64,000 nt of DNA from Stigmatella aurantiaca (GTDB lineage: Bacteria > Myxococcota > Myxococcia > Myxococcales > Myxococcaceae): NCBI RefSeq assembly GCF_900109545.1, contig NZ_FOAP01000001.1, positions 1,015,739 through 1,079,738 on the forward strand, written 5' to 3'. The position numbers and the translations under genes were made by a program. The notes under the pieces were generated by a model. It was not told the origin of the DNA. It was given only the letters and a program-made list of their open reading frames with translations, and did not search any database. Of the stretch, positions 36,395-46,352 are shown one piece after another (the stretch's first letter is position 1; every line of letters begins with the position of its first letter).

Positions 36395-37303
36395 TCAACG
36401 AGGGGACACTTCGAGCAACGGGCGGAGGCGCGCCGCACCGGCGGCGAGGCCCGAGATGCTCAGCCCGGAGAGCTCCGGGAGCTGGTGCAGCCGCAGGCTG
36501 CGCAGGCAGGCATTGGGGGGACGGCACGCGTAGCGCCCGGCGGCGCGCTCCACGGGCCGCACGAGGCCCGGGTCCGCGCCCAGGCTCCGGGCGATGAGCT
36601 GGCCCCACTCGAAGCGCGAGGCCCGGTCGGGGCCGGCCAGGTGGAGCAGCCCGGCGGTGCCTCCCGGCACCAGGCGCGCGAGCACCGCCGCCGCGTCGTC
36701 CACGAGAATGGGCGTGTTCCAGTGGTCCACGGGCGCCTGTACGGGCTGCCCGGCGCGCACGGTGTCCGCCACCACCATGAAGAAGTTGCGCCAGCCGCGA
36801 TCCGGGCCGCGCGGCTCGTAGCCGTAGACGAGGCTGGTGCGGACGATGAGGGCGCCCGGGTCCGCCGTGAGCAGCACCCCCTCGGCGGCGAGCTTCGCCC
36901 GGCCATAGGCGTTGGCGGGGCAAGGGGCGTGGGCTTCGTCGTAGCCGGGGGCCTGGCCGTCGAACACGTTGTCCGTGGAGATGAGCACCTTGCGGACCGC
37001 GGGGACCTCCAGGCACAGGCGCGTGGCGATGCCCGCGTGCAGGGCCATGGCCGCCTCGGGCGCCTGCTCGCACCCGGTGATGTCCGAGGGCCCATGCACG
37101 AGCACCACGGCCTGCGCCCCGGTGGCGGCCACCGCCTGGGCGATGGCCCCCGGCCGCGAGGCATCCAGGCCGAGCCACGCCGCGTCCCCGAGCCCCTCGG
37201 GCCGGTGGCGCGAGGACAGGGTGGCGGTGAGCCCCGCTTCCCGCAGGGCCTGGCCGAGCCGCTGGCCGATGAAGCCGCTGCCGATGATGAGCACCCGCTT
37301 CAT
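36395..37303 (-). CDS. RmlD-like NAD(P)H reductase/epimerase-family protein
   Basis: The protein has 302 residues from ATG 37303. The cofactor motif is GSGFIGQRLG near residue 7, STDNVFDG marks the RmlD-type strand, and the catalytic YxxxK is NAYGRAK. The best match is dTDP-4-dehydrorhamnose reductase-like extended SDRs. No other rhamnose genes are near, so a ketone reduction on a cyclitol or its nucleotide is more likely. Spacing to the epimerase stop is 7 bases and to the next gene 32 bases, so it is in the operon. Confidence 0.83.
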   Translation of the reverse strand: MKRVLIIGSGFIGQRLGQALREAGLTATLSSRHRPEGLGDAAWLGLDASRPGAIAQAVAATGAQAVVLVHGPSDITGCEQAPEAAMALHAGIATRLCLEVPAVRKVLISTDNVFDGQAPGYDEAHAPCPANAYGRAKLAAEGVLLTADPGALIVRTSLVYGYEPRGPDRGWRNFFMVVADTVRAGQPVQAPVDHWNTPILVDDAAAVLARLVPGGTAGLLHLAGPDRASRFEWGQLIARSLGADPGLVRPVERAAGRYACRPPNACLRSLRLHQLPELSGLSISGLAAGAARLRPLLEVSPR

Positions 37304-37310
37304 GCGCGCC

Positions 37311-38273
37311 TCACCACCAGCGCTCCTGCCGGGGGGTGTGCAGCAGCAGGGGCCGGATGAAGTCGAGCGCCAGGCGGCTGCCCTCCCAGCGGCCAATGGT
37401 GCTGTCCTCGTTCTCCACGGCCACGTCCCCGGTGTAGCCCGCCAGGTGCAGCTCGGTGACGATGCGGCGCCAGTCGAGCTGGCCCCAGCCGGGAATCCGG
37501 AAGCGGAAGTTGCGCTCGGCCTGCGAGTAGTAGCGGTTGTGCGCCAGGAAGTGCCGCCGCGTCACCGGGCGCAGCACCTCGGCGTCCTTGGCGTGGACGT
37601 GCCAGATGCGGCTGCCGAACTGGCGGATGAAGTCCACCGCGTCCACCCCGGCCAGGGCCAGGTTGCCGGTGTCCACGTTGAAGCCCCACTCGGCGAACTC
37701 GCCCAGTACCTCCAGGCTCCGCGCGGCGCTCTCCGTCTCGTACACGAGCTGCTTGGGGTGCAGCTCGTGCGCGAAGCGCACCCCATACTCGCGGTACACG
37801 GGCAGCACCTGGCCCATCACCTCCGCGCACTGGGCGAACTGGGGCGCCCACCCGTCCTCCTGCCCCGGCCAGCGGAACCAGCGCGCGTAGTCCGGACAGC
37901 CGATGAAGCCCGCCACCAGGCGCACCCCCAGGGCGTCCGCCGCCCGGGCGCAGTCCTGCATGCGCCGGATGGCATACGCCCGCTTCTCCGCGGGGGTGCC
38001 CTGGTAGATGCCGTCCGTCACCTCGTGCAGCGGCCCCAGCAGGAGCTGCCCATCCGCGTGGTTGCTGATCGCCGAGATGGACAGGCCCGCGTCCGCGAGC
38101 TGCCGCTGCACGCTGGCGCGCCGGGTGGGCTCCAGCAGGTCCTCCAGCTGGAGCATGCGCGAGGAGGTGTCGACCGCCAGGTCGATGCACTCCAGGCCCA
38201 GCGCCTTCACCCGGGAGAGGGCCTCCCCGAGCGGCAGGTCCATGTAGGCCGTGGACGCGAGGCTCAGCCGCAT
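37311..38273 (-). CDS. TIM-barrel sugar epimerase/isomerase
   Basis: The protein has 320 residues from ATG 38273, overlapping the cyclase stop by 10 bases. It is an AP-endonuclease-2/xylose-isomerase-like barrel. Metal-site residues are seen in FAHELHPKQ, NVDTGNL, WHVHAKD and VAVENEDS. Such enzymes epimerise or isomerise keto sugars next to the carbonyl. Directly after the cyclase, it could invert C2 of 2-epi-valiolone to valiolone, replacing the VOC-type epimerase (ValD) of validamycin. That assignment is inference. Confidence 0.83.
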   Translation of the reverse strand: MRLSLASTAYMDLPLGEALSRVKALGLECIDLAVDTSSRMLQLEDLLEPTRRASVQRQLADAGLSISAISNHADGQLLLGPLHEVTDGIYQGTPAEKRAYAIRRMQDCARAADALGVRLVAGFIGCPDYARWFRWPGQEDGWAPQFAQCAEVMGQVLPVYREYGVRFAHELHPKQLVYETESAARSLEVLGEFAEWGFNVDTGNLALAGVDAVDFIRQFGSRIWHVHAKDAEVLRPVTRRHFLAHNRYYSQAERNFRFRIPGWGQLDWRRIVTELHLAGYTGDVAVENEDSTIGRWEGSRLALDFIRPLLLHTPRQERWW

Positions 38274-39484
38274 GCCGGAGCCTCCTTCGCGACGAGCTGG
38301 CAGGCGGCGTCGTACTGGGCCCGGGTGATGTCGTCGATAATGGTGCAGCGGTCGATCGCCGTGGGCATGACGAGCAGCAGCCGGCCGTTGCGCACCAGCC
38401 GGGCCGTCTCCAGGTGGTGCCACACCACCTCCCGCAGCTCGTCCGGCACGGTGACGGGCAGCCGCAGCTTGCTCAGCAGCCGGAGCACGCGGCGCAGCGT
38501 GTCCGGCGAGGCGAGCCCCATGCCCACGGAGATGCCGGTGACGGTGGCGGTGCCGATGGCCACCGCCTCGCCGTGCCGGTAGCGCACGTAGTTCGTCGCG
38601 GCCTCCAGGCCGTGGCCCACGCTGTGGCCCAGGTTGAGCAACCGGCGCAGGTCCTGCTCGAAGGGGTCCGGCGCGAGCAGCTCGAGCTTCTTGCCGATGG
38701 CCGCCGGGATGATGGGCTCCAAGCTCTCGATGAACGGCCCGGGCGCGGGCTGGTCCACCGCCCAGGTGCCCTGCATGGGCAGCCGCTCCAACTGCTCGAA
38801 GAGGCCCGGGGTGCCGATGAGGGCCACCTTCACCACCTCGGCCAGGCCGTTGATGACTTCCGCCAGGGGCAGGGTGGCCAGACACGACGGATCAATGACG
38901 ACCAGGTCCGGGTGGTAGAAGCCGCCGATGAGGTTCTTGCCCGTGCTGTGGTCGACGCCGACCTTGCCCCCGATGGCCCCGTCCACCTGGCCCATCAAGG
39001 ACGTGGCCACGTTGGCGTAGGGGATGCCCCGCAGGTAGGTGGTGGCCACGAAGCCCACGAGATCACACAGCACGCCCCCGCCCAGGGCCACGAGGAAGGT
39101 GCGGCGGCGCACGCCCTTCGCGCGCAGCTCGTCCCAGAGCCGCTGCGCCTGGGCGACGGACTTCGACGTCTCGCCCGCGGGCAGGTGGATGCTCTGCACG
39201 CGCGCGCCCGTGGCGCTGATGCGCTTCATCACCAGCTCCGCGTACAGAGGGCCCACGTGGTGGTCGGTGATGACGACGGCGGAGTCCGCGTCGTTGGCCG
39301 CCATCACCGGGCCCAGGAGCGCATCGAGCCGGGCCAGGGTGCCCCGGCCCACATGAATGGCGTAGCGGTCCTCCCGGTGCACCGTGACGCGGTAGCCCGC
39401 GGGCGCGCCCTCGATGAGGAGCGAGCCATGGTGAGGGGACTTCACGTCAGGGGTAGGGCTGGCTGTGGATCCAATGGAAGGCAT
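38264..39484 (-). CDS. sedoheptulose 7-phosphate cyclase, 2-epi-valiolone synthase type
   Basis: The 406-residue protein belongs to the dehydroquinate-synthase superfamily: GETSK (104-108), ALGGGVLCDLVGF (Asp141), GGKVGVDH with Lys174, GKN (Lys183), and zinc ligands Glu215, His287 and His304. Position, length and partners point to a C7 cyclase and not to aroB. No other shikimate gene is close, and the neighbours are VldE, aminotransferase and nucleotidyltransferase homologues. From memory, a cyclase from Stigmatella aurantiaca was shown to make 2-epi-valiolone, not 2-epi-5-epi-valiolone. ATG 39484 fits family length; an in-frame ATG at 39628 overlaps the divergent promoter region. Aldol cyclisation uses NAD and Zn. 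Confidence 0.85.
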   Translation of the reverse strand: MPSIGSTASPTPDVKSPHHGSLLIEGAPAGYRVTVHREDRYAIHVGRGTLARLDALLGPVMAANDADSAVVITDHHVGPLYAELVMKRISATGARVQSIHLPAGETSKSVAQAQRLWDELRAKGVRRRTFLVALGGGVLCDLVGFVATTYLRGIPYANVATSLMGQVDGAIGGKVGVDHSTGKNLIGGFYHPDLVVIDPSCLATLPLAEVINGLAEVVKVALIGTPGLFEQLERLPMQGTWAVDQPAPGPFIESLEPIIPAAIGKKLELLAPDPFEQDLRRLLNLGHSVGHGLEAATNYVRYRHGEAVAIGTATVTGISVGMGLASPDTLRRVLRLLSKLRLPVTVPDELREVVWHHLETARLVRNGRLLLVMPTAIDRCTIIDDITRAQYDAACQLVAKEAPACG

Positions 39485-39669
39485 GGGGTCGGCTCCCGGG
39501 CAACGCGAGGTGTCTGCCGCGGACGAACAGGTAGTGGGAGCCGCCGTGGCCAGGGAGTGGGAAACGGGCAGGGCGGCGTTTTTCCACTCTCCCCGGGTGC
39601 TGGGCTGCTGCTTACTTCCATGCAACACGAGGCCGCGCGGCCCGGCCCTGCGGGAGAGGAGCGTCGTCC
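39485..39669. promoter_or_regulatory. divergent promoter region of the cyclitol cluster
   Basis: These 185 bases separate the cyclase (minus) from the nucleotidyltransferase (plus) and must hold promoters for both. A TTTTTCCACTC stretch near 39580 is the only AT-richer island. I see no sigma-54 motif and no clear inverted repeat. No regulator gene lies inside the cluster, so control is likely from elsewhere. Confidence 0.45.
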
Positions 39670-40761
39670 ATGGAGCACTTGCGAGCGGTGTTACTGGCCG
39701 GCGGGCGCGGCGTGCGCATGGGCCGCCTGGGGCACGGCCGGCTCAAGCCGCTGGTGCCCTTCGGCGGCCAGTGCCACCTCATCGACTTCAGCCTCTTCAA
39801 CTGCCGCGCCTCGGGCATCGGGGAAGTGCTGCTGATGTCCCAGCACAACGAGGCCCCGCTGCTGCACTACTTGCTGGAGCGCTGGCACGGCCAGGGGTTG
39901 AGGATCCACTTCGGCCCCTACCAGGGCGTGACGCGCGAGACGTGCGAGCACATGCTCGCCACGGTGCACCGGCCCGTGGAGGCCGGCACGGCCGATGCCC
40001 TGCGCTTCAACGCGCCCTACATCTTCGGCCCGGGCGTGCGGGACGTGCTCGTGCTCCATGCCGACCACGTCTACCGGTTCGACTACGGGCCGATGCTGGC
40101 CTTGCACCGCGAGCGCCGCGCGGCGCTGACGCTCGGCTACCAGCGCATCGCCCGCGAGGCCGTACCGCTCTTTGGCATGGTGGAGTTTGGCGAGGACGGC
40201 CAGCTGCTGCGCTTCGTGGAGAAGCCCGCCGAGCCCACCGCCGACACCGTCTTCACCGCGGTGGCCATCTTCTCCGCGGAGCCCTTGCAGCGGTACCTGG
40301 AGACGCTGTCCCGGGGGCCGTGGCAGGCGGACATCAGCCGGGATGTCATCCCCGCCATGCTCCAGGCCGGCGAGCGCATCCTCGGCTACCGGTTCGATGG
40401 GTACTGGGAGGACATCGGCACGGTGGCGCGCTACCTGGAGGCCCACCGCCGCCTCGTCGCGGAGCCGCCCACGCTCAGCCCCGGGCAGATGCCGCACACG
40501 CTCACGCCCGGCGTGGCCCGCCACTGGGTGCGCCACGCCGGGGGGCTTCGCCACACGCTCACCGGCGAGGATGTGCGGTGTGAGGGCCAGGCCCAGCGCT
40601 CGGTGCTCTTTCCGGGCGTGGTGATTGGCCCACGCGCGGTGGTGCGCGACAGCGTGGTGTTGCCCGGGGCGCGCATCGACGGGGACAGCCTCGTCGAGGG
40701 CAGCATCGTGCTCGATGGGGAGCACGTCCACGGCACCCACCTCCAGAACCGAACGGAATGA
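39670..40761 (+). CDS. GlgC-like nucleotidyltransferase, ValB-type cyclitol activation
   Basis: The 363-residue protein starts at ATG 39670 with AGAGGAG upstream. The nucleotide-binding block LLAGGRGVRMG..RLKPLVPFGG, the metal Asp in HADHVY, FVEKP and YWEDIGTVARYLEAHR are those of ADP-glucose pyrophosphorylases. The C-terminal left-handed helix part is short (SVLFPGVVIG, DSVVLPGARI). In validamycin the GlgC-like ValB converts valienol 1-phosphate to a nucleotide-activated donor. Here it would feed the pseudoglycosyltransferase. No glgA lies near, which argues against glycogen synthesis. Confidence 0.87.
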   Translation: MEHLRAVLLAGGRGVRMGRLGHGRLKPLVPFGGQCHLIDFSLFNCRASGIGEVLLMSQHNEAPLLHYLLERWHGQGLRIHFGPYQGVTRETCEHMLATVHRPVEAGTADALRFNAPYIFGPGVRDVLVLHADHVYRFDYGPMLALHRERRAALTLGYQRIAREAVPLFGMVEFGEDGQLLRFVEKPAEPTADTVFTAVAIFSAEPLQRYLETLSRGPWQADISRDVIPAMLQAGERILGYRFDGYWEDIGTVARYLEAHRRLVAEPPTLSPGQMPHTLTPGVARHWVRHAGGLRHTLTGEDVRCEGQAQRSVLFPGVVIGPRAVVRDSVVLPGARIDGDSLVEGSIVLDGEHVHGTHLQNRTE

Positions 40762-40805
40762 AGCCCCGCGGCCCCGTGGCCCCCAGCCAGGAGAAAGAGA
40801 GCGTC

Positions 40806-41039
40806 ATGCCGAGCGACAGGGTTCATTCCACCGATGGCGGGCGCCGGGCGTCCCTGCTCTCGCGGAGCGGGTGGGCCTGGGAGTTCTTGCGCCGCAACCC
40901 CACCTACCAAGCCCAATGGAAGGCCCTGGAGGCCCAGGGCCGGCAGCCCACGCACTTCTTCGCGGGAGACTTAGAGGTGCGGCGCGTCACCGAGCGCCAT
41001 GAGGAGGTCGCTCCGTGGGGACTCCTGGCGTTTCGCTGA
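40806..41039 (+). CDS. DUF6499-type N-terminal fragment
   Basis: From ATG 40806 (AGGAG upstream), 77 residues are read: RSGWAWEFLRRNPTYQAQW, the typical DUF6499 core, then HEEVAPWGLLAFR and a stop. In relatives this domain continues into a segment like WGL.FADP.L....FW and a DUF2285 domain. That continuation is present here but one base out of frame, starting at 40999. The two are therefore probably halves of one gene. Function of the family is unknown; some are linked to integrative elements. Confidence 0.65.
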   Translation: MPSDRVHSTDGGRRASLLSRSGWAWEFLRRNPTYQAQWKALEAQGRQPTHFFAGDLEVRRVTERHEEVAPWGLLAFR

Positions 41040-41613
41040 CCCCTCGCTCGATGCCTGGTCCACCTCCGTGTTCTGGGCCCACGGCGCACTGCCCCGGCTG
41101 AACGCCCGCATCCTCACGGGCCCCGCGCGCGCGCGCGGCTTCTTGCTGGAGCACCTGCGGTGCCAGAAGGGCCTGCTGCTGTCCCCCGAGGGCGGCACGC
41201 TGATGCTCACGGGCAACGGGGAGACGGTGGCGCTGGGGTGCGAGGGCGAGGTGGAGGCCCTGCTCGCGCCCGGGGCCGCCTTCGTCCTCTGGGTGCCCGG
41301 GCCGGAGGATCTCGACGGGGCCATCTCCGCCCTGGATGACTTCCGGACCCTGCTGGGAGAGGAGCTGCCGGAGCCGCTGCCCCGCTCCAAGCAGCTCCAG
41401 AGCTACCTGACGGCGCTGGATGCGGCGAAGGCGGGCGCCTCGTACCGGGACATCGCCGTGCTCCTGTATGGCGAGGCGGCCGCGGCCAAGCACTGGCGGA
41501 ATCCCGCCCGGCACATGAAGGATGCCGTCCGCTACGCCGTCCGGCGAGGAGGCGAGCTCATGGAGGGCGGCTACCGCCGGCTGCTGATGAAGCAACTGGT
41601 GGGGACGGTGTAG
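40999..41613 (+). CDS. DUF2285-domain protein, likely continuation of the upstream frame
   Basis: The frame of 204 residues overlaps the previous one by 41 bases. It contains WRFADPSLDAWSTSVFW, the expected continuation of the DUF6499 protein. The DUF2285 region follows (LQSYLTALDAAKAGASYRDIAVLLYG, KHWRNPARHMKDAVRYAVRRG), a helical DNA-binding-like segment. Removing one G in CTCCTGGCGTTT near 41026 would fuse the two frames. Either the gene is broken, or two proteins are made. The small-tract context makes a sequencing error possible too. Confidence 0.7.
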   Translation: MRRSLRGDSWRFADPSLDAWSTSVFWAHGALPRLNARILTGPARARGFLLEHLRCQKGLLLSPEGGTLMLTGNGETVALGCEGEVEALLAPGAAFVLWVPGPEDLDGAISALDDFRTLLGEELPEPLPRSKQLQSYLTALDAAKAGASYRDIAVLLYGEAAAAKHWRNPARHMKDAVRYAVRRGGELMEGGYRRLLMKQLVGTV

Positions 41614-41714
41614 GTCCGCTACCGGACGCTTCCTGGCCCCTGTGCCGGAGTTCCAGTTGGCGGGGCCGGGGTGCGTCTCCATCTCACGTGAAGGCTTTGG
41701 GTCAGGAGGGCGGG

Positions 41715-42536
41715 ATGCGGCGCATCGCATGGGTGGTGCTGTGGGGAGTCATGCTCGGAACCCTGGGGGGTTGCTCGCTCCGCAAGGTGTCCAGAAACGC
41801 GGCCGCGGGGGCCATCGAGTCCCTGGGCAAGCCGGGTGAGGAGGAGGCCTTCCGGAGCAAGGTGTCCCAGGTGGCCGACCGGCTCCTGGACAGTGCCCTG
41901 GTGGATCCGCCCAGCGCCCGGGACGTGGGCCGGGACACCGCCAGCGGCATGCTGGAGGGCGTCGAGGGCTACCTCTCCGAGGATGGGCGGGGCGCACGGC
42001 TCGGCGAGGCCGGGGCGGAGTTCGCCCAGGAGATGGTGCCCGTGCTGGCCGCGGAGATGCGGCACATGGGGCCCACCGGCCGCTACCTCCTCGAGCAGAG
42101 CGGGCAGGGGCTCGTGGATGGGCTCTCCTCTCGCCGGGGGGAGATCGCCGCGCTGATGGCCGAAATCGCCGACCAGGTGGGCCGCTCCATGGCGAGCGCC
42201 ATGGCCCAGCAGCTCCGCACCGAGCTGCAGAATCAGCAGGCCCCGCTGGCCGCGGACACGGCCCTCTCCCAGGCGGTGGAGGGGGTGGCCTACCGGGCCG
42301 CGGCCGCCGCGGTGCGCGGGGGCATGAACGAGCTGGGCCAGACGGTGCCCGAGTGCAAGGACGGCCCGTGCGCGCCCCAGGTCGTCTCTCAGCTCAGCCG
42401 CTCCGCCCTGGGCGGCGCCGTGGCGGCCCTGCTGCCCGTGGCGCTCGTGGGGCTGGGCGCCTTCTTGGTGGGCGTGGTGGTGGCGGCGCTCGCGGCGCGG
42501 GCCTTCGCGCGCCGGCAGCCAGCCCGCCGCGTGTAA
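41715..42536 (+). CDS. lipoprotein with amphipathic helical body and C-terminal membrane helix
   Basis: The protein has 273 residues from ATG 41715 with strong AGGAGG. Its lipobox is TLGGC (Cys20). The body is Ala/Glu/Gln-rich helical (AAEMRHMGPTGRYLLEQSG, RRGEIAALMAEIADQ). One CKDGPC pair lies near residue 220, and a C-terminal hydrophobic helix (AALLPVALVGLGAFLVGVVVAAL) ends in RRQPARRV. It may span from the lipid anchor to the membrane at both ends. No family is recognised. It is convergent with the zinc-ribbon gene 12 bases away. Confidence 0.72.
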   Translation: MRRIAWVVLWGVMLGTLGGCSLRKVSRNAAAGAIESLGKPGEEEAFRSKVSQVADRLLDSALVDPPSARDVGRDTASGMLEGVEGYLSEDGRGARLGEAGAEFAQEMVPVLAAEMRHMGPTGRYLLEQSGQGLVDGLSSRRGEIAALMAEIADQVGRSMASAMAQQLRTELQNQQAPLAADTALSQAVEGVAYRAAAAAVRGGMNELGQTVPECKDGPCAPQVVSQLSRSALGGAVAALLPVALVGLGAFLVGVVVAALAARAFARRQPARRV

Positions 42537-42547
42537 GGCGCGGCGCC

Positions 42548-42844
42548 TCAGTGCGGCCCCGTGTCCTCCACGGGGAGCGTCAGGGTGCGCCGCACCAGGT
42601 CCCGGCAGGTGGGGCAGAGGACGCCGGAGCGCTCCCAGTGCACCTGCTCCTCCCACTCGCGCGCATCCTCCGGCCCCTGCTCCAACTGCTGGAGCAGGGC
42701 GTCGAGGCCGCCGGCATCGTCACCTCCTGACGCGTCGAGCACATCCTGCTCACCCTGGAGGACCAGGGTGAAGCGGTAGTACAGCTCGCGCGCGGAAATG
42801 GAGCGCCCGCAGGTGGCGCACCTCTTCGGCGAAAGTGTTGTCAC
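42548..42844 (-). CDS. small zinc-ribbon-like protein
   Basis: Two Cys pairs, CATC near the start and CPTC near the end, flank an acidic helical middle (ALLQQLEQGPEDAREWEEQ), consistent with one zinc-binding fold. I give GTG 42844 as start, since CxxC proteins of this kind begin a few residues before the first pair. ATG 42910 is an alternative that adds 22 residues and has AGAGG immediately before it. Function unknown. Confidence 0.6.
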   Translation of the reverse strand: MTTLSPKRCATCGRSISARELYYRFTLVLQGEQDVLDASGGDDAGGLDALLQQLEQGPEDAREWEEQVHWERSGVLCPTCRDLVRRTLTLPVEDTGPH

Positions 42845-43095
42845 GGACAGGCAGTCTACCAACTCCCCCCGGCCCGAGTGCGGGGCATGCAACGCTGTCC
42901 ACCGGGCCATCCTCTGTGTCTGGATTCTTTCGCGCCGGAGGACATCTGGGGGATGCGCGACAGCCCTGCTCCATTGGAAATTGCCGCCCCGGCGGCCAGA
43001 GCGCAGTCTTCAACGCATCCCTGCTGCTGACACTGAAAATAAGTCGTCAGGGCAGAGACGCTGAGTTGAACGGCTGAAGTTTTCGGGGGGGAATC

Positions 43096-44454
43096 ATGAA
43101 ACGCACTGGATGGGGTGTCCTGGTGGGCGCTGGCGTTGTGTTGGGGGGAATGCCTGCCGCCGCGCAGACGCGCTCGCCGTGGCAGATGCACCATGGGCTG
43201 GAGGCCTCCACCTCCAACCCACAGGGCCTGCGGGAATTCTCGTGTACACCCGCGCACCACGGTGACAGCTGTGAATACGAGGAGGCCACCATTCCCCCGG
43301 GAGAGGACACGGGGTGGGCCGTCGCGCCAAACCCAGACACGATTGGCTTCTCCATCCCCTCGCGCATCTGCCAGGCGCCGGTGGTGTGTTTCGCGTATGG
43401 AGACTTCACCTACTTCCAGACGTTCGTGGATGTGCCCGCGAACGTGGCGGTGACCGAGTTCACCCTCTCCTTCCAGGGCATGGATGATGGCTCGCGGGTG
43501 ACGCTCTTCAACTCCACGCACCCGCAGGGGCTCGTCGTCCCCGGCAGCTACGTGTACCTGAACGGCTCGGGCACGGCGAACCTGGGCACCTATGTGAAGG
43601 CCGGCGAGCGCAACCGCGTGGTCGTCACCCATGTGGATGACTGCTGCTCGAGCAACCGGCTGCAGAAGGCGGAGGTGGTGCTCAACGGGAAGGTGCTCGA
43701 GACGCCCTCCGGCAGCTGCCAGGGCCCCAGCGACTGCGACGACGGCAACGCGTGCACCACGGACGTGTGCAAGCCCGACGGCACGTGTGAGCACCCGCTG
43801 CTGGTCTGCTCCGGCGGCCAGTCCTGCGGCGAGAACCCCGGCGGGGACAACGGGGATGAGGACGAGGGTGACGGTGGGGATGGGGATGGCGGCGGCGTCA
43901 TTATCGGCATCCAGGGCCAGGGCCCGGCCACCTGCCCGGCGGACCTCACGGACCTGACGATGTCGGTGCAGGGCACGCTCGACATGGTGCTGGAGTGCGG
44001 CCAGGACACCTGGAAGGACCCCGGCGCCCGCGCGTGGGATGCCTCCTGCAACGCCTTGCAGGTGCACACGTTCAACACGGGCAGTGACGGGTACGGCCCG
44101 GGCCCCAACCCGTGCGCCGAGGGTACCTACTCGGTGCAGTACGTCGCGTGGGATGCGGAGGGCCGCACCACCAGCTCCGTGCGCACGGTGAAGGTGGACG
44201 ACACCACGCCGCCCACCTTCCGGCTCAAGGGCCCCGCGCACGTGACGCACACCTGCGGCACCCAGTGGGTGGATCCGGGTTGGGAGGCCATGGATGCCTG
44301 CTACGGCAACATCTCCCCCGAGGTGCACTGGTCGGGCTTCCCCAATGCCTGGGTGGAGGGCTCGTACACGGTGGTCTACACGCTCACCGACAGCGGGGGG
44401 AACAAGGCCCCCACGCTGTCGCGCACCGTGGATGTGGTGAACTGCCCCTGGTAG
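43096..44454 (+). CDS. secreted Cys-rich protein with Ig-like DUF5011 domain
   Basis: The 452-residue protein has a signal peptide (residues 1-23, ending AAA). Residues 30-205 form a beta-rich domain with several Cys. A myxobacterial Cys-rich unit follows (CDDGNACTTDVCKPDGTCEH), then an acidic Gly/Asp linker near 250-270. Two Ig-like DUF5011 modules come last: LECGQDTWKDPGARAWDASC and HTCGTQWVDPGWEAMDACYG, the second closed by YTVVYTLTDSGGN. Such modules are found in extracellular adhesins and enzymes. It is likely surface-exposed or matrix-associated; ligand unknown. It is convergent with rho. Confidence 0.78.
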   Translation: MKRTGWGVLVGAGVVLGGMPAAAQTRSPWQMHHGLEASTSNPQGLREFSCTPAHHGDSCEYEEATIPPGEDTGWAVAPNPDTIGFSIPSRICQAPVVCFAYGDFTYFQTFVDVPANVAVTEFTLSFQGMDDGSRVTLFNSTHPQGLVVPGSYVYLNGSGTANLGTYVKAGERNRVVVTHVDDCCSSNRLQKAEVVLNGKVLETPSGSCQGPSDCDDGNACTTDVCKPDGTCEHPLLVCSGGQSCGENPGGDNGDEDEGDGGDGDGGGVIIGIQGQGPATCPADLTDLTMSVQGTLDMVLECGQDTWKDPGARAWDASCNALQVHTFNTGSDGYGPGPNPCAEGTYSVQYVAWDAEGRTTSSVRTVKVDDTTPPTFRLKGPAHVTHTCGTQWVDPGWEAMDACYGNISPEVHWSGFPNAWVEGSYTVVYTLTDSGGNKAPTLSRTVDVVNCPW

Positions 44455-44480
44455 CCCCGTAGGCCGCTGGGCCGCTGCGC

Positions 44481-46079
<1,599 letters not shown>

Positions 46080-46352
46080 GGAATTCCGGAGGCAGTCCGC
46101 ACGGAGGGGCCGGGAGGCCGGAGCCGCGCGGGTTCGACGTACATGTGGGACAGGGTGCCTGACGCGGGGCCGTCGAGGGGACCCACGCACCAGTGCGCGG
46201 GCACTCGCCGGCCAGAACCGCCGGTCCTGGAGCCCTCCAGCGGCCCGAAAGCCAGCCCGAGGGCATCTCCTACCCTATCAGAGGACCCGCGAGAGACTTC
46301 GAGAATTTCATCCACCGGGGCCCCCGGTTGCATGGAACCGGACGCTGCGGCC

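Noticed and set aside
38264..39484. Housekeeping 3-dehydroquinate synthase (aroB)
   Set aside because: No shikimate genes are close, and the partners are cyclitol assembly enzymes. The biochemical product cannot be read from sequence alone, so it stays as a test.
39485..39669. Sigma-54 promoter for the cyclitol operon
   Set aside because: GG and GC elements with the correct 12-base spacing are not present.
42537..42550. GGCGCGGCGCC palindrome as a terminator between convergent genes
   Set aside because: The loop is a single base and no T tract follows.
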